The position numbers were made by a program, and so were the translations under genes. Under the pieces are notes generated by a model. That model worked only from the letters and a program-made list of their open reading frames with translations, searched no databases and had not been told where the DNA came from. A DNA stretch of 64,000 bases from Haematobia irritans. Taxonomy: Eukaryota > Arthropoda > Insecta > Diptera > Muscidae. Positions 33,740 to 45,122 of the stretch are shown here, one piece after another. The stretch covers positions 223,550,085-223,614,084 of the forward strand of contig NC_134400.1 in assembly GCF_050003625.1 (NCBI RefSeq), written 5' to 3'. Within the stretch, counting starts at the first letter, position 1. Each line of letters opens with the position of its first letter.

Positions 33740-34052
33740 GCGTAGGAAGGCCTCTCGGGAGGGGGCTTAGACCCCCACCAGAAAAGGTTTAGCCCCCCCA
33801 GAATTTGAAAACCTATTTACGATTTTCCATGCTTTTAAAGTGGTGCCTTTGGAACAACTCCCATTTTTTGTGCTGGGAAAAGTGTGGAACTACTTTAAGT
33901 TACTTTATTATAAATTAATTATCGAGTTATTTTGATGTCTCATTTTTTATTAATTTTTATGAAATAAAACATTAATTGAAGTTATAAGTTCAGTCTATAA
34001 ATTTTTAGCTAGGGGGGCTATAGCCCCCCCTAGGAAGATTGTCTAGCTACGC
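33740..34052. mobile_element. Small DNA-transposon MITE with 3-bp TAA duplication (Harbinger-like)
   Basis: 313 bp with ends GCGTAGGAAGG and, reversed, GCGTAGCTAGAC. It is flanked by TAA at 33737-33739 and 34053-34055. C-rich and G-rich blocks (TTAGACCCCCAC near 33769; CTATAGCCCCCCCTAGG near 34018) form the inverted subterminal part. The 3-bp TAA duplication suggests PIF/Harbinger. It holds a MITE-3 piece (33820-33878, ending TTTTTTGTGCTGGG). Confidence 0.7.
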
Positions 34053-34695
34053 TAATGTCTCTTTACGAATATATGTCTAGGAAATATTCTACATTAAATT
34101 TTCTTCGTAAGTTCGTATTTTTGTACATAATTGTTTAAAAGTTTATAAATATTTTACGAAACATTTTGCGGTAAAATTTATTTATAACAAGTGAGGAAAG
34201 TCTAAAGTCGGGCGGGGCCGACTATATTATACCCTGCACCACTTTGTAGATCTAAATTTTCGATACCATATCACATCCGTTAAATGTGTTGGGGGCTATA
34301 TATAAAGGTTTGTCCCAAATGCATACATTTAAATATCACTCGATCTAGACAGAATTTGACTTCTACAAAATCTATACACGCAAAAAAATAATTCTTTCCT
34401 CCCAAACGAAATTTTAGACAAACAATGTTCGTTTCTCATTTGCTTTTCGTTGAAAGGAAGTGTATTTGGAAGAAAAGTATATACTTTTTGTGATAAACGT
34501 TTATTCTTTTCCAGGATGTAAAAACAATTTCATAAAGACTAACTAAAAAAATTTTTTTTTCTGGCTAATTGCATTTTCCCTCACATCTTTCTCACTTCCA
34601 CGAAGTTTTTTAGTTCTTAGCACCTTTTCTGTAATTCAAACAATGTAGAAGAAATTATACGATTTTATAAATTTTTAAAATTTTTTTTACCTTTC

Positions 34696-34768
34696 GCCTG
34701 GACGGAGAACCGAACCGCGGACCATGCAATTTGTAAGCCAACACACTATCCACTGAGCTATGTAGCCG
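34696..34768 (-). repeat. tRNA-like sequence (pol III boxes), left of divergent pair
   Basis: 73 nt. A-box region TAGCTCAGTGGATAGTGTG and B-box region GGTTCGGTTCTCC are at proper spacing. Acceptor pairing is poor, so it is probably a tRNA-derived promoter module and not a working tRNA. Confidence 0.7.
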
Positions 34769-34879
34769 TTATTGTCATCAATAGACAATTACCTATATAA
34801 GTTATATTTATATAGCATAGCTTGCGGCGCTCACGAGCCGATTAAACAAAGTTTATTTCACAGAAAAATACATTTAGTT

Positions 34880-34952
34880 GGGCACCATGGAGCAGTGGTT
34901 GCTACGTCTGACTTGCATGCCAAGGGTCGTGGGTTCGATCCCTGCTTCGACC
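34880..34952 (+). repeat. tRNA-like sequence (pol III boxes), right of divergent pair
   Basis: 73 nt. A box TGGAGCAGTGGTTGCTACG, anticodon-arm-like CTTGCATGCCAAG, B box GGGTTCGATCCC. Ends do not pair as an acceptor stem. Related to the SINE head but distinct (GGCACCATGGAGCAG). Confidence 0.72.
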
Positions 34953-36440
34953 AAAGTTTTTTTGTTTTTTTTTTTTACATATATTCCAGATATGTTAGGA
35001 AGATTCCGAAAAAATGTTCAACATTACATTGTAGTATATTAAATTTTGAACTGTAAAATGTGTCTTATTAAAAACCTAAAGTAAGAAAAGAACAGTGTTT
35101 GATATAAACGAAATGGACTGTGTTGTTGGTTCAAAAATAACTTTTTTTATTAAAAAAAATTAACACTTTGTAACAAACGAATTTTTTTGATGATAAAATT
35201 GTATACTTTTCGAAGCAATTCAAAAAACTCTAACAAAAGAAAAACGTTTTCGGTACACGTTTTCCAAACGTTTTTTTTCTTTGTGTGTAGACTCAAAATT
35301 TAAGTCGGCTAATGGTGGAACACAATGTTAGTAAAAAAAAATATGGGAAACATTGAAATCTGAAGCAATTTTAAGGAAACTTCGCAAAAGTTTATTTATG
35401 ATTTATTGCTCGATATATATGTATTAGAAGTTTAGGAAAATTAGAGTCATTTTTACAACTTTTCGACTAAGCAGTGGCGATTTTACAAGGGAAATGTTGG
35501 TATTTTGACAATTTTTGTCCAAATCAGAAAAACATATATATGGGAGCTATATCTAAATCTAAACCGATTTTAACCAAATTTGGCACGCATAGCTACAATG
35601 CTAATTATACTCCCTGTGCAAAATTGCAACTAAATCGGAGCCAAAAATTGGCCTCTGTGGTCATTTGAGTGTAAATCGGGCGAAAGCTATATATGGGAGC
35701 TATATCTAAATCTGAACCGATTTCAACCAAATTTGACACGCATAGCTATAATGCTAATTCTACTCCCTGTGCAAAATTTCAACTAAATCGGAGCAAAAAA
35801 TTGGCCTCTGTGGGCAGATGAGTGTAAATCGGGCGGAAGCTATATATGGGAGCTATATCTAAATCTGAACCGATTTCAACCAAATTTGACACGCATAGCT
35901 ATAATGCTAATTCTACTCCCTGTGCAAAATTTCAACTAAATCGGAGCAAAAAATTGGCCTCTGTGGGCAGATGAGTGTAAATCGGGCGGAAGCTATATAT
36001 GGGAGCTATATCTAAATTTGAACCGATGTGGATGATATTTTGCAAGTTTTTCGAGACTCATAGAATATTCGGATGTACGGAATTAGAGGAAGATCGGTTG
36101 ATATACATGCCAATTATGACCAGATCGGTGAAAAATATATATGGCAGCTATATCTAAATCTGAACCGATTTTTTCCAAAATCAATAGGGATCGTCTTTGA
36201 GCCGAAACAGGACCCTACACCAAATTGTAGGACAATCGGACTAAAACTGCGAGCTGTACTTTGCACACAAAAATACATCAACAGACAGGCAGACAGACAT
36301 CGCTAAATCGACTCAGAATTTAATTCTAAGACGATCGGTATACTAAACGATGGGTCTCATACTTTTCCTTCTTGGTGTTACATACAAATGCACAAACTTA
36401 TTATACCCTGTACCACAGTAGTGGTGAAGGGTATAAAAAG

Positions 36441-36682
36441 TACGAAGCCCTTTTGTTGAAAAGACGAAGAAGTTTTCTTGAAGTTTCAAAATATCCGTTA
36501 GTCACATGAAATTATCTACTTATTGGAGAATTTTTTTGAGCTTGAGTGTATTCTATTTTTTAATTTTTAATGTATGTCTATTCTAGCCCTCCAGGAAGGA
36601 AAATTTGGTTAATTTCAGAAAATGTTAACAAAACTTTGTCCAAATAAATTTGAAAAACATGCTTTTCCTCTGTTGCTTAAGC
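36441..36682. other. Unassigned sequence
   Basis: Short AT-rich spacer between B1 and MITE-2. Nothing recognised. Confidence 0.4.
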
Positions 36683-36684
36683 TA

Positions 36685-37186
36685 CACAGAAAAAAATATC
36701 CGTAGTTAAACTAACGGTAAATTTAACTTATTTTTATTGGAAAAAAATTATTTGCTTGTATTTAAATTTTATTAGTTTTATAGAAATTTTCCACAGCTCA
36801 ATGAAATCTTACTTTTTTGAAGTATGTATCAAACATTTTATGAACTAAACGTGAGTATAAAGTTCAATGACCGTACACATAAGTTCAATATGAACTAAAG
36901 CAAACGAAGATTTTCGTACGATTCCCAAAAATAGTAAGAATGAACTACTGTATGGTTAAAATGGTGATGATTTGGCGCCAATGATTTTCTTCTTTATTTT
37001 TAGTTAATTTTTTCTTCTATGAGAGGATGTAATTTCGTGAACTGCACTTAAAAAGTACAACAGGGCATTCAATTTTCCTGGTTTTAACAACGCTTTGTGG
37101 AAATCTCAAAATGTGGAATAAACTTTAGTTCAATTTTCGTACGAGGTAGTTCATTCTTCCTATAAAACAGTTCACTTTTTTCGGTG
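36685..37186. mobile_element. MITE-2, complete copy
   Basis: 502 bp, ends CACAGAAAAAAATATCCG and, reversed, CACCGAAAAAAGTGAACTG, flanked by TA (36683-36684 and 37187-37188). Shares GATTTGGCGCCAATGATT and GAGAGGATGTAATTTCGTG with 58065-58356 and, reversed, parts of 39068-39574. No coding capacity. Confidence 0.88.
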
Positions 37187-37189
37187 TAG

Positions 37190-38430
37190 GACTTCAACAT
37201 TAATAAATTTAGATTTAGATTTTACCATGGTCTCATGGTCTTCCCAAAATGTGAAGATGTTTTTCAAATAACAAAATAATTTGGTCATATCTCTTCTCAG
37301 TGTTTTTTTTTTGTTTTGTATATTCACTATGAGGTTTTTCAACACAAGCTCCGCGCTTAGCCCCCTGTTGTTCTTTGGACTTTCTAGTTGTTCGTAGTAA
37401 GCCTATATGACAAGTATGTGGTCTCATGTTTATTTTTGGCTTAAAAACACATTCTTTTTATCAACTGCCAAAAAAGTACTCAGAGCGCTTAAAGAAACAG
37501 TTTCCTTAGTTCTAATGCCCTCCATCCTCATAATCTTAGCACTGGAAAGAGTCAACATTTTCTTTTCCCCGTTATGGGCCATTATAGAGACCACTAAATT
37601 TTCCAAGTCTTCCATCTATTTTTGTTTTCTTAGTTGCTCTGGCTACTATATGTGGGCTGTTGTTGCCCTGGTGGTCTTATTGTTCATTGTTTTTCTCCAA
37701 GATTCCGGTAATAACCAGCTCCAGAATAACTCAACTGCCGGCATCCACTTCTAACTCCACGCCATGTGTCATTCACAGCGGGTGTTGCCTTATGTTTGCT
37801 TCAAGTTTTTTGTTTGCCATTTCTTTATTGGCTAAAAATATTGTTTTTTATTATTTCCTTTATATTTTGACAGGATTAGTCCTTGTCATAAGTCCGTTTG
37901 TTGTCTTGTGACCAAGCGGCAGTGGAAGTGGGGTAGGAAAATGAACATTATTTGCAGAAGAGACAAGGATATTCATTTCGTAATCAGATTCGTAATAAAG
38001 AGGCATATGCACATAAAAAGATGTCGGCATGAAAAAGGAAATGTTTTAATGTCTAAATAAACATTGGACTGGCTAAAGAGACTTTGGTAGTTGCATCAGC
38101 AGCAGGCAAACAGGACGACAAAAGAAAGGTAATATTACATAAATGTTTCGTTGATTTCTCCCACCTTGGAAATGAAGCTATTTTGACACCAGGATATTTT
38201 CTGTCAAAAGGATACATTTGTAATTTATGCTGAATTATTGCAATCTTCCGCCTCTGACACATGAACGAGTTTCTTTTTGGCTGAGGTGAAGTTTTGGTGA
38301 AAATTTAATTTTGTTTTTGTCAGGTAGACATTCGAAATTTATCTAGTAGAGTAAGATATCCAGTGTTTTTATGCTATACGCTCTTGAAAAGAAACCATAT
38401 GTTAACAGCTTTCAGAGCTAGAAAGAATAA
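37190..38430. other. Unassigned sequence, probably unique DNA
   Basis: Longer frames here (for example 115 codons at 37407-37754 on the plus strand) show hydrophobic stretches but no recognisable domain and no splice-supported structure. No repeat match in the window. Confidence 0.4.
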
Positions 38431-38435
38431 TAATA

Positions 38436-38634
38436 AGCCGACTTAAATTTTGAGTCTATAGATTTTGTAGAAGTCTATCAAATTCTGTCCAGACCGAGTG
38501 ATATTTAAATGTATGTATTTAGGCCAAACCTTTATGTATAGCCCCCAACACATTTAACGAAAATTTAGATCTACAAAGTGGTGCAGGGTATAATATAGTC
38601 GGCCCCGCCCGACTTTAGACTTTCCTTACTTGTT
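38436..38634 (+). mobile_element. Family B right-end fragment (B2)
   Basis: Begins ACTTAAATTTTGAGTCTATA, continues AGTCTATCAAATTCTGTCC and GTGGTGCAGGGTATAATATA, and ends with the GTCGGCCCCGCCCGAC hairpin and CTTACTTGTT. It is the undisrupted reference for the MITE insertion site in B1. Confidence 0.88.
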
Positions 38635-39065
38635 TAAATATGCGCTCCTCCCTTAAAGTGTGCATACGTTCTTGAACTGAGGCTACTTTCCTTTAATGTA
38701 AAGAAAAGCAATAAACCCACAAAAAATGTATTTAAATTAACTGAGATATTGCATCCCGGGAATAAAGAAGCTTGAAATATAGACTAAGATTTATTTTACT
38801 CCTTTGTTATTTTCAATTAAGAAATAGTTTTTAATTTAAATTGCAAATAGGAATTCACGCAGCGTTCAATTCATACAAGTTAGATTTTAAATTGGGTTGT
38901 TTTCAGCGGTAGAAGTCCCTAGTCATTGAGCTAAACATAGAATCGGGCAATTCTCACATTGTCAAGCGAGTCCGAAATAAATGACTGTCATTATATCTAA
39001 TTATGTCTGACATCAGTGTCTTAAAGCATGAATAATATTAGTCCTAATTCTCCTTGCGTCTAAAG
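38635..39065. other. Unassigned, with a small SINE scrap
   Basis: 38898-38955 resembles the SINE (TTTTCAGCGGTAGAAG, CATTGAGCTAAACATAGAAT, CGGGCA) in plus orientation, heavily deleted. The rest is unassigned. Confidence 0.45.
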
Positions 39066-39067
39066 TG

Positions 39068-39574
39068 CACTGAAAAAAAATAAACTGTTTCACAGAAAAC
39101 ATGAACTACGTATTCCATTTTTCTGACATTTCCTTATTCGTTGTTAAAATAATGACAACTTACTGAAGCCATTGGATGTTTAACTATCATGTATGTAATT
39201 CTTCTCTTTTTTATAAAAACAAAAATGAACTTAAAGTAAACAAGACTAATTGACGCCAAATCATGACCATGCAGTAGTTCATTCTTACAAATCTTGGGAA
39301 TCGTAGGAATTTTTTCCACGATATGATACGAACAATTTATAGGATTACAGGAAAATATTCCTACGATTATATTTAAACTTATTTGTACTATCATTGTTTA
39401 GTTCTTAAACTGGTTGAGATATCATTGGAATAAATTGGAAAATTTAATTGAGCGTGGAAAATTTCTTCAAAATTTTCAAAAATTAATTAAAACAAAATGT
39501 TGTTTTTTTTTTTTTGCAGTAATCATAAGTTAATTTTATCGGCAGTTTAACAACGGATATTTTCTTTTTCTGTG
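39068..39574. mobile_element. MITE-2, diverged copy, reverse orientation
   Basis: About 507 bp, ends CACTGAAAAAAAATAAACTG and, reversed, CACAGAAAAAGAAAATATCC. The reverse strand carries ATGATTTGGCGTCAATTA, as in the 36685 copy. The flanking dinucleotides are TG and CG, so the TA duplication has decayed. Confidence 0.75.
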
Positions 39575-39657
39575 CGCAGTGCATTTCATTTTCATCTCTG
39601 GAAGAGTATTGCCTGTAACTCATTTGGAGAAAATTTTCTTTTTGCATTTGTTTTGTA

Positions 39658-40172
39658 CACTCAAAAAAAGTGAACTCTCTATTTCACTAAAGCCAATTTA
39701 ACATTATTTTAGTTCATGGAATTATAATGTTTAGAGAAAGTTTTCTTTACTCTAATAATTTTTTGTGTACGTTAGTTAAATTAACTAAAACCGAAGAAAA
39801 AAATATACTCAAATGAAACATAAAGATTAACTAAATTCGTGTCTTCCACAAAATAGTTCAGAATTTCTTTAAATTTGTAAATTTTACCAAAAATACGTCC
39901 ATCATGAACTTCGTTTGTCACTAAAGACATTCTTGCAATTTTGAACACCAAGTTTTTCCTTCAAACTACAAAATTTTCTTTAACAAGTGAAAAAACTTAG
40001 TTATGTCCAATAAATTTTCTTCAATTTGCCGAAAAATATGTACTTATTTTTATGACATCGGCGTGATGCCAACGTTTGTAATACTGATTAGTTAAAATTT
40101 TCTACAAATATTCAAAATTTTCTAAAATTAACCGAAAGTTTTCTTCCTGGTGGGTTCACTGTTTTTTCAGTG
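39658..40172. mobile_element. MITE-4, complete copy
   Basis: 515 bp, ends CACTCAAAAAAAGTGAAC and, reversed, CACTGAAAAAACAGTGAACC, flanked by TA (39656-39657 and 40173-40174). The interior includes TTACCAAAAATACGTCC and TTTTTCCTTCAAACTAC, shared with 9595-9960 and 26801-27453. Confidence 0.88.
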
Positions 40173-40174
40173 TA

Positions 40175-41299
40175 AAATCCGACATCATGTCAAGTGATTA
40201 ATAGTTTAGGCCATAAAAGCGAACATAATAAATGACCAAGAAGACATGAGCAAATCTAACATGACATCAGGCACATGCCTTACTTACTTAGCCTTAGAAA
40301 CAAATCAAAACTACTGAGGCTGGAATAGTTTCTTAAAATTTGAGTTGCCTTACTCGCTGACAATGAGAAATGGGGGAAAACGATCGACCACCGTTCATGG
40401 TGGCCAATACTGACATGACAATTGAAATGGTTAACAATAATAGTTTCTTGAAATAAATGCGTTAGAAACGTGCGTCTTGAATGTTTCACTGCTTAGGTAA
40501 TGTAGTGAAAGAGTTGTTGCAATAAGAGCTAGAGGTTACAATGACATGTTTAACACGGACACCATGCCAAGCATATTTATTTGGATTTGGAATATGAAAG
40601 AAATGTCATAACCTATAAGTATGGATCGATTTTATCTTTGGATGATATTCCGTTAGAGATGTTTCTGGGTGATGAATGTATAAGAGTGAATACACTGAAA
40701 AAATAAAATGCTGTCTTAAGCTCAAATATTATTTTCCTTATAATTTGGAAGTGATTTTTTTGACTTCTCGGACCCGTGAAGAAGGCATGAAAGGCTTTGA
40801 GTCACCGCTTTGCGGAGTGATGGAATAATACGAATTGATACGAATAATAGCTCGAAGTTTTTTAATCGACAAATCGTCTTCAGAGGGAGATGAAAAGTCA
40901 AGGCAATCCAGAAATCTTGAGTACCTATCAAGATTACTTCGGATGTGTGAAATATGGGTAATGATTCTGTTACTGAAGCCAAGCGAATTCGTGGTCTACG
41001 AACCAACGCAGTTTTTGATGTCATCAATATTGCCTTAACATACAAGGCGCTGATGGAAAATCAATGTTAATAGGCTACTCTGTCCAATTTGTCTCTGATT
41101 TTTTCACAGTAACCGAGTTCTGGAAATCAGTGGAAGGATGCTGCTACTGGAACTAAGCGAAGCCTAAAGTATTGGTTCACACAACATCTTATTTCATTTA
41201 ATAAATATTAGTTATTGTTTTTTCTTTTGATTAACTAATTATTTTTTTGTTTTAGTTTCAAATTAAAAATTAAGTATAGATCAAAATAGTCTTTCATAG
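40175..41299. other. Unassigned sequence
   Basis: The segment 40740-41040 has a minus-strand frame of about 107 codons without recognisable domain. It could be a decayed gene piece, but nothing supports that beyond length. No terminal repeats seen. Confidence 0.4.
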
Positions 41300-41500
41300 A
41301 GTTTTCCCCTTCACTAACCAATGGAATGTGTTTCGCCAGATCTATAATGAAGGTTATGGAAATTCGCTTTAGTAGGCGATGAAACATGTATAGCTAGGCT
41401 GGTAAACGTTGGAATCTGGCATTTTAATTTCAATAACATAATATAACCAATTCCTTCATCTTCTTGTCCAAGAAAGATCGTATAAATTGTATATAATATG
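41300..41500 (-). repeat. Diverged relative of the 29783-31242 unit
   Basis: Shares, in reverse orientation relative to the direct copies, CGCCAGATCTATAATGAAGG, AACATGTATAG, and the phrase CTGGCATTTTAATTTCAATA (compare CTGGCGTTTTCTTTTCAATG at 31160). It shows the composite's unit is an older dispersed repeat. Confidence 0.6.
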
Positions 41501-43173
41501 TACTGTAGTTTAGTTTTTTATTTTGTTTACTTAAACAAGTTTCCCGACTTCTAATCACAATGAATAGTCTAATTGAGCCTGAATCTTAATCGCGCTGCCA
41601 CTTTAACCTAACTTCTAAGAGAGAACTCATAGCCTTTCTATGCCAACTATTGAACCGCAGAAATTCTCTGTTGAACCTTCATACAGAAAACAGATAATGG
41701 AAATCATTTTTATACCCTGTGCCACACCGTGGAACAGGGTATAAAACACCCAGAAGGAGACGAGATAGACACATGGTGTCTTTGGCAAAAATGCTCAGGG
41801 TGGGCTCCTGAGTCGATATAGCCATGTCCGTCTGTCCGTGAACACATTTTTGTAATCACAGTCTAGGTCGCAGTTTTAGTCCAATCGACTTCAAATTTAG
41901 CGCAAGTATGTGTTTTGGATCAGAATAGAACCCTATTGATTTTTGGAAGAAATCGCTTCAGATTTAGATATAGCTCCCATATATATCTTTCGCCCGATAT
42001 GGACTAATATGGTCCCACAAGCCAGAGTTTTACCCCAATTTGGTTGAAATTTTGCACTAGGAGTACAATTAATAGCCTAGTCAAGTGTGCCAAATTTTAT
42101 TGAAATCGGTTCAGATTTAGATATAGCTCCCATATATAGCTTTCGCCCGATTTACACTCATGTGACCACAGAGGCCAATTTTTTAACTCCGATTTAGTTG
42201 AAATTTTGCACAGGGAGTAGAATTAGCATTTTAGCTTTGCGTGCCACATTTGGTTGAAATCGGTTCAGATTTAGATATAGTTCCCATATATATGTTTTTC
42301 TGATTTCGACAAAAATGGTCAAAATACCAACATTTTTCTTGTAAAATCGCCACTGCTTAGTCGAAAAATTGTAAATATGACTCTAATTTTCCTAAACTTC
42401 TACTACATATATACACTGTTAGAAAAATATGTTTTTCATATGTTCCGATATAAACAAAATGTGTTTCGGGCACAATTTTAAAACACAATATATTTAAGTG
42501 CAAACATGTAATGTTCCTAAACTAACACTAAATGTTTGGGACATCTATGTTAATATGTTAGAATATATTATGTTTGGGGCATGAATGTTTCATAAAAATC
42601 ATATGTGTGGATGCAAACTTATATATATTTACAAATTTCGACTAAACATACATATGTTGTGATATTTTATTCAAAGCGACAAAGAGAGTATAGAGAAAGA
42701 AATAGAGATGGAAACCGGGAGAGTTGACGAAAGATATCAACATAACTCAGCGAAAGAATCAAAAGAGAACAATTTCCGTGAAACCGCTTGTATGTTGTTG
42801 CGAATAACTGTTTTATGATAAGGCCAAAAATTTGATATGCTTAATTCTAAATATTATTTAATTTGAATAAAGAGAATAGACATTCGGAACCAAGAGAATA
42901 GACATTTTAAAATCAAACAGCATATGTTTTCGCCTTGAGAGCAGCATTTTATGTATGTGTGGACATGTGTTTTGTTTACCATTTTGGCATTATGGGCATA
43001 ATTTTTTTCTTGGTTCGTTAAAAGAAATCAGGGGTCTCCATAAAATAACGAAAGGGCACTATACTCTCTTTAGAGTTGGGACAGTAAAATGATTAATAAC
43101 CCACATTTCGAAGTTTCATTATAAAAATTTAATATAGTATAAATATAAATGTGTAAATTACAAAAAAGTGTTC

Positions 43174-43244
43174 GGCCGGAGCAGGGATTTAACCCACGAC
43201 CCTTTGCATGCAAGGCAGACATGGTAACCACTGCTCCACGTGGC
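43174..43244 (-). repeat. tRNA-like sequence, left of divergent pair
   Basis: 71 nt. Minus strand: GCCACGTGGAGCAGTGG (A box), CCTTGCATGCAAAGG anticodon-arm-like hairpin, GGGTTAAATCCC (B box). Closest to the plus-strand member at 34880. Confidence 0.7.
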
Positions 43245-43359
43245 AAACAAATGTATGTTTCTGTTAAATAATGTTATGTTTGCAGGGGCTCGTGGGCGCT
43301 GCAAACTATGCTATATAAATGTAACTTATAACGATAATTATCTACTGGTGACTATTACA

Positions 43360-43430
43360 GCTACGTAGTCCAGTGAATAGTGTGTTGGCTTACAAACTGT
43401 ATGGTCCTCGGTTCGATTCTCCGTGCAGGC
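43360..43430 (+). repeat. tRNA-like sequence, right of divergent pair
   Basis: 71 nt. GCTACGTAGTCCAGTGAATA (A-box region), GGTTCGATTCTCC (B box). Closest to the minus-strand member at 34696. Confidence 0.7.
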
Positions 43431-44028
43431 GAAAGGTAAAATTTAAAAAATTTATAAAAGTGAATAATTTCTTTAACATTATTTGTATTACAGAAAAGGG
43501 TGCCAAGAACTAAAATATTTCGTGGAATTGAAAATTACGAGTATGTTGGGCAATGAGCACAATCGTCTTTGGGAAAAATTCTTCCAAGCATATAATATTT
43601 TTGGGCTCAAAATGCTTCCAAACATATAATATGTTCACATAAAACAAACATATTAATGTTTCGGTAGTATCCAATAATATATGTGCTTCCTGCAAAATAT
43701 GTTTGGAACATATGTTAAAGAAGCGATTTTTTTTGAGGGTGTATCGAGCGATAAATCATAAATAAATTTTTGCGAAGTTTCCCTAAAGTTGCTGCATATT
43801 TAAATGTTTCCCAAATTTTTTTGCTAACATTGTGTTCCACCCTAGTGGAAGTCTATCAAATTCTGTCCAGATCGAGTGATATTTAAATGTATGTATTTGG
43901 ACAAACCTTTGTATATAGCCCCCAACACATTTGACGGATGTGATATGGTATCGGACATTTAGATCTGCAAAGTGGTGCAGGGTAAAATATAGTCGGTCCT
44001 GCCCGACTTTAGACTTTCCTTACATGTT

Positions 44029-44799
44029 GTATATGCAAATTCTACATTCTGAGCTAAATATCTGTTGCATCGATCAATTTCCTTTAGGTACAAGCATATT
44101 TTGTCGCTAATACCATTCGCTATAATTTCAAAAAGTGTTCGTTTGTGGTAGAATCGTGGTGCGAATATCTAATTTTACTAGTTTACCATGTCATATCATT
44201 CGATTAAGTCGACCGAGTTAGTCGAATGACACAAATGCCAACAGACTTGCAACTGTCTGAAGGAGGTTGTAAATAAATTCGGTTATAACATCCAAACTAT
44301 ATTCTCTCTGTATAGACGCCTTTACATCCCTTTCTATTAAAAAAAGGAGTTGGTACTTGATTTTAGTTTTTCTGTTTTTTTTTTTTGGAATTATGATTTC
44401 ATGTGAATTTCCATCTGGATTTTCACATGTTTGATTTTCACATCAATGCTCATTTGGAAAATTTATTCCACACTGGAGTTATGTATGCATGGGTGTTTTA
44501 GTGTTGGTGTATGTTTAAAATGTATTTTCAAATGGTTTATCAAATATGCGAAAATATTTTTGTTGGTTTTGTGGCTAAAATCCATGCCATCATTGGTTGT
44601 TTGTCTCTTCTTCTCTCCGTCTATTTCCCTCACTGAAACAATAACAACCGACGAATGAATTCACGCTTTAACTGATAATAAAAACAACGAAAAAAAAAAC
44701 ACAACATTGCGCTTCATTTAATAAATAATAACTGCAAGCATTATAACAAATACTTGATGCACAATAGCGTGGGTAAACTCGAAGGAAATATGTAATACA
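44029..44799. other. Unassigned sequence
   Basis: No gene or repeat recognised. Confidence 0.4.
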
Positions 44800-45027
44800 G
44801 CATACAATTTCTTTATTTACATTTATATTGTTCAAAAACAAGAGATGTTGCAAATAACATCAAATTTTTAAAATTCGGTCGAATTATTCGGTTATGAATT
44901 ATGGTCTTAGAACGACCGACAAATCTCACGATGCACGAAAGTGGCTCTGTGATATTTTTTTTGTATTTTTTTAGTACCAAACATATTCTCCAAAATATCC
45001 CAGGCGCAAAAGTCCTATGGATTGAGT
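44800..45027 (-). pseudogene. Mariner-like fragment
   Basis: TTGCAAATAACATCAAATTT, ATGAATTATGGTCTTAGAAC and CACGAAAGTGGCTCTGTGAT follow the order of the fragments at 18760 and 26120. Only the part downstream of the catalytic domain remains. Confidence 0.6.
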
Positions 45028-45122
45028 TATATTTATACTTTATGAGGTCCGAGACTAATATTTCTGTGTGTTACAAATGGAATGACCATTTTAGTATACC
45101 CCCATCCTTTAGTGGAAGTGTT
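45028..45122 (-). repeat. Family A terminal scrap (A4)
   Basis: ATACTTTATGAGGTCCGAGA and GTGTTACAAATGGAATGACC match, in reverse orientation, the family A left block next to the TATACCC end; it ends ATACCCCCATCCTTTAGTGG. Confidence 0.75.

Larger units (their letters stand above)
34377..35287. mobile_element. TA-flanked MITE carrying two divergent tRNA-like sequences
   Basis: 911 bp, ends CACGCAAAAAAATAATTC and, reversed, CACACAAAGAAAAAAAAC, flanked by TA (34375-34376 and 35288-35289). The intact B-family sequence elsewhere confirms the insertion. Its centre holds a minus-strand tRNA-like sequence (34696-34768) and a plus-strand one (34880-34952), 111 bp apart with 5' ends facing. Confidence 0.85.
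34186..36440 (-). mobile_element. Family B element (B1) interrupted by a tRNA-bearing MITE
   Basis: On the minus strand it runs from a TATACCC-type hairpin end (36440 leftward) through 153-bp tandem units (TGGGAGC at 35541, 35694, 35847 and 36000) to the right end with the GTCGG/CCGAC hairpin and TCACTTGTT (34186). A MITE (34377-35287) sits in its right third; joining the flanks restores AAATCTA-TA-GACTCAAAAT, as in B2 at 38450. The GTCTGTC tract is reduced. No protein is encoded. Confidence 0.85.
42414..43741. mobile_element. MITE-1, 1.3-kb TA-flanked element with divergent tRNA-like pair
   Basis: 1328 bp, ends CACTGTTAGAAAAATATG and, reversed, CACCCTCAAAAAAAATCGC, flanked by TA (42412-42413 and 43742-43743). 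The interior repeats ACATATGTT and CCAAACATAT words in both halves. A minus-strand tRNA-like sequence (43174-43244) and a plus-strand one (43360-43430) are head to head, 115 bp apart. No transposase. The TA duplication suggests Tc1/mariner-type mobilisation. Confidence 0.87.
41707..44028 (+). mobile_element. Family B element (B3) interrupted by MITE-1
   Basis: The left end TTTTATACCCTGTGCCACAC forms a hairpin with ACAGGGTATAAAA. Next come GAGTCGATATAGCCATGTCC and a GTCTGTCCGTG tract, two to three 153-bp units (TTAGATATAGCTCCCATATA), then TGACTCTAATTTTCCTAAAC. MITE-1 (42414-43741) interrupts, after which the right part resumes and ends with GTCGGTCCTGCCCGAC and TTACATGTT. The flanks joined at TA match B4 near 59700. 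Confidence 0.87.

Noticed and set aside
34696..34952. Two functional tRNA genes
   Set aside because: The A and B boxes are present but acceptor stems do not pair, and the pair is repeated within another MITE, so they are tRNA-derived modules.
37407..37754. 115-codon plus-strand frame as a membrane protein gene
   Set aside because: Hydrophobicity is explained by T-rich codons. There is no homologous motif, and a 61-codon frame overlaps it on the opposite strand.
40722..41045. 107-codon minus-strand frame as a decayed gene
   Set aside because: No domain, no repeat match, and an opposite-strand frame of 67 codons overlaps. Not supportable from sequence alone.
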